From Gonapodya prolifera JEL478 (taxonomy: Eukaryota; Monoblepharomycota; Monoblepharidomycetes; Monoblepharidales; Gonapodyaceae): a DNA stretch of 64,000 bases. Numbering within the stretch: position 1 is the stretch's first letter; every line of letters starts with the position of its first letter. The notes beneath the pieces are model-generated. The model saw only the letters and a program-made list of their open reading frames with translations. It did no database searches and was not told the origin of the DNA. Position numbers and translations under genes: made by a program. Location: the NCBI GenBank assembly GCA_001574975.1, contig KQ965758.1, forward strand, positions 328,096-392,095, given 5' to 3'. Positions 55,926 through 64,000 of the stretch are shown here, piece after piece.

Positions 55926-58760
55926 CTAGTCATACAAGAAATTCCGCTGCTGATCGCGCCTCTCACCGCCCCTCTTAACCTGTCCCTGTCCTCCACCACC
56001 AACTTGCGCTTGCGCCCTCGCTCCACCGCTGCCGCCCCGCTCCACCGGCCGCTCCTCGTACATTGCGCCCTTACTGACCGTCCGCGCGGGCGCGAGGGGC
56101 GGGTCGGCGGCGGGAGCGTACACGGTGGAGCTGTTCGAGTAGCTGGATGCGGTGGAGCGGTTCAGCGCCGTCGAGGCGCCCGATGAGGATGGGCTCGGGG
56201 AGCCCGAGGGGGAGGTGAGGAGCGAGGCGGGGAATCCGCGGTGTGGACCTCCGGGGTTGCTGCGGACTCTGTGATTGGGAAGAGCAGGGTTGGTTCATTG
56301 GGACATGCGCAGGGGTGTGAGTGGCAGTGGAGATGGTCGAGACGTGTCGATGGACATGGAGTTGTGGTAGACGCGGAAAAGGCAACAAATGACCACGTAG
56401 AGGCAAAGTGTTGAAGATCGAAGAACAGTGGGGAACAACGGGGGAAGGGGAATGCATGTACGGTGACGTAAGTCCAACAGGTATCGTGGTGTGAGGAGGA
56501 AGTAGGGGATTAATGCGTAGTGGTGCGTCGGGGGTAGTCGGGGTAGTCGTCGAAGATGCGTAGAGTCGGTGAGGTAAGGAGGGTGAGGGAGGGAGAAAAA
56601 AAGGGGAGGAGGGCAAGGGAAACGGGTTGGGTTTTAGGTTTTGTACTTGAACCTACACCCGCGCCCGCCGGAGCGTCAGCCACGGATATCGAAACGCAAC
56701 GCGTCGCAAAACCACACCGCTCGGTTGGGCAGGTGGTCCGACTGCCAGATATGAAGGCGACCGTCTGGCCCAGTCCACGCTCCACATCCACGCCACCGAC
56801 CCGAACGAAGACCCACCCCCCCCTTTCAACAACGACACTCACTTTCGGAACAGCGCGCCCACGACCATATCGTTCGGGGCCAAGTTGGCCTCGTGGATCC
56901 TCCTCAGCTCCTCGACCGACATGTCGTCCAGCTTTGCCCTGCTCCACAAATGGAACCGCTCCTCCTCGTCCAAATCGGGGCGGGCGGCGCAGTATGCCGC
57001 GAGCAGGTTGCACGTGCGGGCCGGGGACCAGGGCGTGAACAGGATCGACCGGGCGGGGACCGAGGTGTCGCCGGGCTGCGGTTGCGGGGCAGTCGCGTGG
57101 TCCAGCGCGGCGGCGAAGAGGTCCTCCGACACCCCGTCGAGCGAGCGCGGGTCCTGCGCGAGTAGGCGGGTGGCGGCGTCCAGGACGAGATGCACGGGGA
57201 CGTCTTCGCCCGCAAAGGCCGACTCGACGTCCTGCAGCGTCAGCGTGTGGAAGGGAACCCGGGCCCACAGCGTCGTGAGCTGGTCCGGAGCGGGGGGCAT
57301 TTTGGCAGCCGTGCGGACTGCGATCCACCTCCGCAGGATGTGGAAGGTCAACGAGGGGTCCGTCGAGTTGATGACCGTGGCCATGACGTCGTACGAGGAG
57401 CGGGCCAGCGCGGCGTCCGGTGCGTCGGGGCGGCCAATGAGGGCTAGCAGGCGCTCGAGGGCGGCTTTGGAGACGTCGCGTACGGCCCATTTGGTGGCTT
57501 CGGTGAAGATGGTGTACAGGTCCTGCGGGCTCGGCGTGGCGCGCGGGTCGTCGAGCACGGCGCCGATAATGCGCGCCGTGAAGTCGTGCAGCTGGGTGAG
57601 CTCAAACATGTTTGACACGGCGTGCACGCCCAGCACCAGTCCCCACTCGCAGTCCGGGATCGGGATGCGGTCCGGGTCGGTCATGGAGTAGATGTACCAC
57701 AGGTTGAAGCCCAGGGCCTCGTGCAGGGCCTCATGGGCGGGGAAGACGGGCATGTCGAACATGGGTACGCCGTTTTGGTTGGTTTCGGAGGGCTCGATGT
57801 CGGAGAAGAGGGCGTCGAAGAAGGGGGAGCGTTGGGAGAGGACCACGCGGTGCGCGGGGAAGGTGGAGATCTGGAAGGGTGGTCGTAGTGTGCGAGTGGT
57901 GGGTTTGTGTGGTTTGATGGTGAGAAACGTGGTTGGGAACAGTTCAGTGCAAGGGTGGGAGGTCGACGGAAGATGAGGAAGGGGAGAGAAAGAGATTGAA
58001 AGGGTAGAGATGAGAAATCAACAGACACAAGGAAAACCAGACGCCGTCATTGGCCAACTCTCGATCGGCTCGTGGGGTCGGAATCCGCACCGGTCATCAA
58101 TGAACCAGAGTTTCCCGAAGTTCCCCCCCCCCCCCCCCAACACTCGCTCGACGAGAGTATTCCGCACCGAGGGGTATTCGCCTCCTGCGGACTCCTCGGT
58201 CAGCTCTAGTGCACTTGGGCGTCGATGTACGCTCCGCGAGAGTATATTCCACTTCGCTGGGTAATTCGCCTTGGGCAGATATCCCTCCCCGAGAAGAATT
58301 CCGCCCCGCGGGGTATTCGCCTCCGGCGGACTCCTCGGTCAGCGTCTAGTGGCGCTTAGGCCTCGGGCTCGCTGCGCTCGCGGCTCGCTGTGCTCGCCGG
58401 CCTCAGTCGCTCGACCACCCCCGCCCCCAAGCACCGACGCACCTGCTTATCGGTCGTCTGCACTTTGAGTATACAGTCGACATACTTTGCGCTCTTGAGA
58501 AACCTGATGAACCCGGTGTGGGTTGGCTGCTCCTCGGGTGCGCCCTCCGGGCCGCCCTTCTGCGCACGATGCCGCGCCGTCTTTGCCTTCTTTGGGCCCT
58601 GCAGTCCCCGACTCCCGCCGCCGCCTGCACCGCCGCCGCCTCCCGCTGCGCTGGCCCGCTGCCGCGCGGACCCGTACTCGCCCGGCGACTGCGACGTTGG
58701 GGAGGGCGAGGGCGAGCGGGACTTTCCGCCGCGGGTGTCGGTGCTTTCTCGGCCGCGCAT
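55926..58760 (-). CDS. BTB/POZ-domain protein, paralogue 2
   Basis: Three exons. Exon 1 (58760-58443) begins MRGRESTDTRGG, has Gly/Ser/Lys-rich sequence and ends FLKSAKYVDCILKVQTTDKQ. A 572-bp intron (58442-57871) carries GC-rich repeat sequence and a long C tract. Exon 2 (57870-56843) continues ISTFPAHRVVLSQRSPFFDA, then FPAHEALHEALGFNLWYIY and a helical region to VVGALFR. The TGA that seems to end it is part of an AA|GTGAGT donor. A 574-bp intron (56842-56269) leads to exon 3 (56268-55926): VRSNPGGPHRGFP, a Ser-rich stretch, and a Gly/Arg/Gln tail ending RRDQQRNFLYD. Similarity to paralogue 1 runs through all three exons, including junction positions, though introns are longer here. Confidence 0.82.
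58140..58440. repeat. GC-rich repeat block inside the long BTB-2 intron
   Basis: It contains repeated GAGTATTCCGC, GGGGTATTCGCCTCC and GACTCCTCGGTCAGC words, each at least twice, plus GGCGCTTAGGCCTCGG and CGCTGCGCTCGCGGCTCGCT. A poly-C tract of about 17 lies just before it (about 58123). Similar words occur in other long introns of the window. Confidence 0.6.
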
Positions 58761-61633
58761 GGGAGGAGAGGCGGATCACGGCGAGGGAGACGGGGGAGAG
58801 AGGAGGGGAGACGGGCCGTGGAGGTGGTGGTGAGGGATGGCAGTCTGGTGCTGGCTGCAGCGGTGTGGCGTGGGTGTGTGCCTCTTTGGCCGTTTTTTAT
58901 TTAGGAGATCGCGGTTGGAGGTGTGCCTCAACCTGTCGCATTATTCTCTGCGTAGTTCACAGGCGCGATTCGGGGAGAGCGGGGGCAGTGGGAGCGTGGG
59001 AGCGTGGACCCGGACGGGTCGCCGTGGAGTACGCGCATCCCCTGTGAACTGGGGGTAGACCACCGGGATCGGACCAAGATCTCCCGAGACACCTCGGACG
59101 CGCGTGGCGGAAAAGGTACGATGTGGGTCAGCCTCGTAGCGTCGCTCGTTGGGTGAGAGTGCGAATGCGGGAGCCGGGACGAAGTGGGACCGTCCAGAGG
59201 TCGATTACGTGGTGATGGCACTGGGATCTGAACGGGAGTGCAGTACACTAGATGGAATGGAGTGAGAACGAATGCACTCTTGGGCGATGCGGTGAGAGGT
59301 ACATCCGAGGGGACTGCTCCGAGTTCGACTCTGGTGCGCTGTGAGTCTCGGAATATCCGAGTGGAAAACAGTTGTGGAACAGTTGACCGATGCCAACTTT
59401 TGCACATTCTGTGCCCTGTCCAAGGTTTGAAGGCGAGGCGAGGTGGTCGTGTACGTCAGCCGAACACGGACCGCGATACGCCACGTCCAGTTATCCACTG
59501 CATATAGCGCAGCGGAGGCGAGACTGACGTATGTATGCGATTTGATGCAGTGGTAGCGTAGAATGTAGTGCTTTGTGTACAAGAAATCGTCGGTGTTATG
59601 CCGCGTGCCACCACAGAGTTATGTTATGGTACAAACGACCCCATTGACAATGAAAGACAAGAACGTTTCCAGAAGTATGAGTGAGGAAAGTCGGGCGAAA
59701 AGAAAGATCAAATGTTGTGCAACCAGTACAACCACAAACAACGGCCGACATCCCGTACCAACACTCGTTTGTGTGACTCGGGCTAATGATAAAGGTTGAG
59801 GAATGGCTTATGTGCGTGCAAATGGCCAAGTGCAAATATACGGGGTCAAACCCAAACAAGCCGGACGTGCACGTGGTGGAACGAACCTGCCACCTGACCG
59901 AGTAGGATACGAACGGTGCCAAGGGGCAAGCCAGTCGAGAAAAGGAAGATTGCATGTGGGCCATCTCTCGTCGTCACCACCACACTGTTTTCATACGTCC
60001 CCCGGTCGTCGGGCGTCGGATCTTGGAACAACACGGTGGACTTCAAGCTCCAGCTCCACATCCACATCCAACCCCACCGCCCCCCATGAACGCCGAGTGC
60101 AAATTCCAGCCCCAAACGACCCCGCCTCCCGCTGCACTGCTCTGTGCGAAAACGACCCGGAACTTTCGCAATGATCCTGACAACCTCGCACGGCCGAATT
60201 CAACTCTCCCGGGCACTTGCTCCGGATCAACTTGAGCTCGGAACTTTCTGAATCTTGGCTGCTCCGCTCCGCACGGCGGCCGGCGCGGTAGAGTCCAGCT
60301 CTTCCGCTTCGTTATGCCGATATGAGAGCAACGAGGAATAATGGAAATCTTGACTGCTCCATGCCATGGCGGAATCCAGTTCCTCCCGTTACGGATACGT
60401 GGAAAATCTCCACATCTTGGCTGATACATTGCCGAGGCGAGGCCCGAGAGAGACTTGTTCCATCTCCTTAACAAAGCGAGCTCGGAATTGTCTACATAGC
60501 TTGTAAAACGCCGAGTTTCCCAAATCTTGGCTGCGAAGTCGGAACATTCGAAATCTTGACCGCTCCGTGACCGAGTCGCACTCCCGCATTACAGGAAATT
60601 CCTGGAATTCTCACCAAGTTGGAGGTGCCACTGCGGCAGATCGTGCTGAGATTGGTACATATATTCGCTCGTGGAATACATATCGACGTGTCGAGCTCCG
60701 CAATACAGTACTTGCGCGAATACAGAGTCCAGCACACGCGAATGCCACCTGGGGTAATTTTAGCGAGGGGACGTATCTGAAGAGCATACGCATGATGAGT
60801 GTGTAGTCAGTACATATAAAGCCAGGTGAAGTCCAAGAGAACGGTTCACGACGTTCCACGAGAGATAAGGGCCCGGGCGTGCGGGGTAACGTGGGGTAAC
60901 GAGGCCAATATACACGTACTGATGCGTCATGGCCGGCTGTTGCGGCAGAACAAGTAGATACACATTTGGCGGGACAATGCCGCGCCCGGGAGGCTCCTGG
61001 CATAGGGCGGCGCGAGATCAGTGCGCGGAGATGCTTGCGGGCGAGTGGGCGTTCGCAAAGCTGGCAGACACGGCGCAATCGATGCGACACGTGCGTGGCG
61101 CTGGCTGTGTGTGACTGCGGTGGTGGTGCGGTAGGACTGGCGGAGTTTGCCGGGCGATACAAGATACGTGGCGCGTCCGCAGCGGCGGGAGTACCCAAAT
61201 AACCGGTGGAGGGCAGCACGGGAGACATCGCGAGGCGTGCGCCGCATCAGCCCGATACGCGGCCACAGGACCCGATGCGGCACAAGTGGCACACCCGCGC
61301 GTGGAGTGGGCAGAGGGGTGGCCTGTGCGCGCTGTGATTCCGACAGACGGCGCACACAGTTCCGAGACGGGACACATCGACACATCGCGCGCAATCCGTC
61401 GTGCGCGCTCGTTCCGGCTCGTCTCGCTGCTTCCGGCCTTATCTGCGCTCATGCTGCCCTGCGCTCAACACGCCAGCTCGCGCTCCCCGCACATCGCGCG
61501 CCCCTCCTCGCCGCCACACCCCGCGCTGCCTTCGCCGCCGCAGTCGCTGCATCGCGAATCCGCGCCTGTCCTGCCGCACGCAGACGCTGCATCAGACGCG
61601 CACGCCGTCTCCCCTCCACACGCCCAGGCAGCA
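58761..61633. other. gene-free stretch with degenerate repeats
   Basis: About 2.9 kb. No gene was recognised on either strand. From about 60240 to 60570 the word ATCTTGRCYGCTCCG recurs in up to five imperfect copies (near 60251, 60347, 60414, 60523, 60552), and CGGAACTTTC occurs twice nearby. The last part, GC-rich, is presumed leader/promoter of the transcription factor gene; the large frames there overlap each other and look non-coding. Confidence 0.5.
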
Positions 61634-64000
61634 ATGGCAGACGACATCGACGCTCTCGCAGACTCGCTCAGACGCGCGTCCCACGCCTCCTTCGAGCGCA
61701 GAGGATCAGTCATGTCGCAGTTCGAGGTGCGTGTCTCCCGTCCTCCCTTGCTCTGCCCAGGGCGACACTGCGCAGTATCGCTGTACCCGTGGCGGGGTCC
61801 TCATCGGGTCGCTGCACCCCACCCCCGCACCTGTCACCTGCTTTGTCGCCTGTCTCCCTCCCTTCCTACCTGAGGGACGGGACTCGAACCACAGCCTGCA
61901 TTCCTGGTCCTGCACCTGTTCCTGTTCCTCGGTTTCATTTCTCCTCACTTGATCACTCATCACTGATCAATCTCGACCCCATATCGCTCTCCCTCCCTCC
62001 CTCCCCCTCCCGCACAACCACAGGACTCGGACGCCTCCTCCCCCGACTGCGCCCGAAAACGCAAACGCTCCTGGCGCGGCCTCTCCGTCAACTCCCTCCA
62101 CCAGACCTACGGCCAGTCATCCTCCGCTCCGGCATCCCCGCAATCCCCGCCGCACCCTCCCTTACACCTCCACCACCAGCAGATCCTGCACCCGCAGGTG
62201 GACAACTTTTCTGACACCCAAAATGTCCTCCCGCCCGACGTCTGCACATCCCTCGTCAACGTCTTCCTCGCCCACCCGCCATCAAACTCCCCCCTCATCC
62301 ACCCTTGCTCCCTCCTCGACGCCCCCCGGCCACACCCGCTCCTTCTCTACGGCGCGCTCTCCATTGCCTCCGCGGTCAGCCCGGACCCAAACATGCGCAC
62401 GCTTGGACGGTGGGTCCTCTCGGCAAGGCTCCGTGATGCTGTGAGAGGTGCTCAGGCGATCTGGCCGACCGTGGAGTACGTCCTGGGGCTTGTGCATGCG
62501 TTTTATGGCGCGTGTATCTTTAGCAAGGTGGGTTCGAGCGGTCCTAGTGGAGCGAGGACCAGCGAGGACCAGCGAGGACCAGCGAGGACCAGCGAGGCCT
62601 CAGCACGGCAGCGTTGACTGGAGGACACTGCGCGACGGAGACGCGAGGCAAATGATCCCACGCGGAGAGATTTCATCGAGGCCGAAAGTTCAAAGTGCGA
62701 CGCACACACCCGAGCTGTCCGCCGCCAAAACGGAGGCGAGTGATCTTACGAGGAGTATCTACCGAGACACAAAGTGCACAGTGCTCGACCCGAGGTTGTC
62801 TGCCGGAGGCGCGGAGTGATCCTCCGCGGAGCTGCATTGCGGAATACTCATCCCGGAGTGAGCTCGAGGCCTCAGCACGAGAGCCCCGGCCGACGACGTG
62901 AGCGGAGCGAGGGCCGCTAGTGGAGGCGATGCTCCTGCAAGAGCAATCCGCGTTCTCCTGGTCGGTGGCGAATGATCTTTGGTGTACGCGGAGAGTAATG
63001 TTTCCGGTCGGGAGGCGGTCAACAATCCCTCGTCAGAGGCACAATGGGAATATCCCCAGATTAACCTTTTGCGAACAAGAGAGCGAGAGCGAGAGCGCAA
63101 ATTAATTGCATTCACCACGCTCATTTACATTGTCCCCCACCCGCACCTCGTAGTCCATCAAAGACGCCACCCAATTCCTCTCCCAAGCCTGCGCCACCGC
63201 CAAGCTCCTTCGCATCACTTCCGAGAACGGCCTCTTCAACCTATACCCGGACGTGTCCTCGGCGGGCGTCCCTGCCGCGTCCCCCGTGCCGACGTGGATC
63301 CTCCGAGAGCAGGCCCGCAGAGCCACATGGGCCGTCTACGCCCTCGATGCGGTTGTGTCGCCGTGTACGGTCGGCAGAGCGTGCATGCAGGACGAGGAGG
63401 TGTGGACGCTGGGCCTGCCGTGCGACGAAGCGTGAGTAGTGTGGTCTCGAGGGACGCTGTTGCATTCAAGCCCATGGCGGAAGTCGCCGGTTCTTCTGTG
63501 GATTGCGCTGTCGTTTGCCTGCATCTGCGCGCATCGTCGAGTGCGTCGAATTGGAATCGCCTGGTCGCATTGCGGCCTGGGGCTCGGTGCTCGGAGATAT
63601 TAACGGGAGGCAGAGGCACAGATCGCGGCCCGAAGAAGCCCCTTTTTACCGGATGGCCCACCCGCCAGCGCGCTCACGGGACGCGCGGGATGGAATTGCT
63701 CTGTCCGATTGTATCTCTACAGTTGCATTACACTGCCGACGTGCATGCCTCCCGCCCACTCGCTCATGTTTCCGCCTCATGCTGACACTTTCTCTGCCCC
63801 CGCCGTCACAACCCCACCCGCACTACTCACCCCGCTTGTAGCGTCTGGGCCATCCGCCGCCCGCCAACGCAAGACCCGTCGCCCGCACGCATCACCCTCA
63901 AGGCCATCCTCGAGGGGCCCCAGCCCGGCTCCCCGCCGTTCACCGCGCTCACGCCGGCCCCGCCCGGCCGCATGGCCACGCAGTTCGAGCCGTTGCTCCT
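61634..64000 (+). CDS. fungal-specific transcription factor domain protein (partial at 3')
   Basis: The ATG at 61634 gives MADDIDALADSLRRASHASF. A 297-bp intron (61727-62023) leads to DSDASSPDCARKRKRSWRG, a basic NLS-like stretch, then VLPPDVCTSLVNVFLAHPP and HPLLLYGALSIASAVSP, the start of the regulatory domain. A 626-bp intron (62528-63153) contains GC-rich repeats. The next exon has DATQFLSQACATAKLLRI and ends in LREQARRATWAVYALDAVVS and GLPCDE, the signature of the fungal transcription factor middle domain. The last exon begins at 63842 and runs off the window. No zinc-cluster Cys6 motif is visible in the N-terminal exons, so the DNA-binding part is missing, encoded elsewhere, or lost. 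Confidence 0.8.
62538..62960. repeat. GC-rich intronic repeat block with a 10-bp tandem array
   Basis: AGCGAGGACC is repeated four times in a row at 62551-62590, with a fifth variant copy following. Downstream words such as GCGGAATACTC and GAGGCCTCAGCACG resemble, in reverse, words in the BTB-2 intron. The whole block lies inside the 626-bp intron. Confidence 0.6.

Noticed and set aside
56510-57490. 326-codon minus-strand ORF
   Set aside because: It is an alternate frame of BTB paralogue 2 exon 2, very rich in Arg/Pro/Gly, and runs into its intron.
61147-62214. 355-codon plus-strand ORF
   Set aside because: Arg/Ser/Pro-biased frame crossing the first intron of the transcription factor gene; GC-rich DNA gives long chance frames here.
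62551-62600. CRISPR-like repeat array
   Set aside because: The units are contiguous 10-mers with no spacers and lie in an intron of a eukaryotic gene.

Overview
The window reads as GC-rich, intron-dense nuclear DNA of a fungus. The support is short GT-AG introns, a fungal-specific transcription factor domain, F-box and BTB families and a DHA2-type MFS pair. I cannot fix the lineage from sequence alone; a basidiomycete or an early-diverging (zoosporic) fungus would both fit. No rRNA, tRNA, CRISPR array or bacterial-type operon was recognised. Gene models were built by hand by joining frames at plausible splice sites, so single exon edges can be off by a few bases.

Layout. 1-9.3 kb: the C-terminal part of a NOL11/UTP8-like nucleolar protein, a low-complexity nuclear protein on the minus strand, an NYN-domain RNase-like protein and a bZIP factor whose basic region is split by a GC-AG intron. 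About 9.3-17.5 kb: an AT-richer, strongly CpG-depleted transposon island. It holds a 3,049-bp PIF/Harbinger DNA transposon (13635-16683) with 13-bp inverted ends and a 3-bp target duplication, nested inside a 242-bp repeat of which a second, uninterrupted copy lies within the transposon itself. 17.8-25 kb: a TUG/UBX4-like UBX protein, a six-exon Tudor-like mini-protein, a damaged trypsin-like protease gene, an F-box/Cys-rich protein, and a FlK-type hotdog thioesterase divergent from it. 25.4-31.2 kb: tandem aldehyde dehydrogenase genes with very many introns. 31.7-32.7 kb: an intact secreted trypsin-like protease.

33-38 kb is mostly gene-poor with F-box-like debris and one low-complexity gene. 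38.4-40.3 kb: an alpha/beta-hydrolase (HSL-type) esterase. 42.4-45.4 kb: a secreted/transmembrane mucin-like protein with a cytoplasmic SH3 domain. 45.9-49.8 kb: a broken and an intact MFS transporter in tandem. 50.3-58.8 kb: two paralogous BTB proteins on the minus strand, with a poorly resolved small gene between them. 61.6 kb to the end: a fungal-specific transcription factor, cut by the window edge.

The window has three recurrent themes. First, tandem or nearby duplicate pairs (ALDH, trypsin, MFS, BTB) with clear differences in intron content or integrity between copies. Second, many microexons of 18-25 nt. Third, related GC-rich, partly palindromic sequence lying inside long introns of several unrelated genes.
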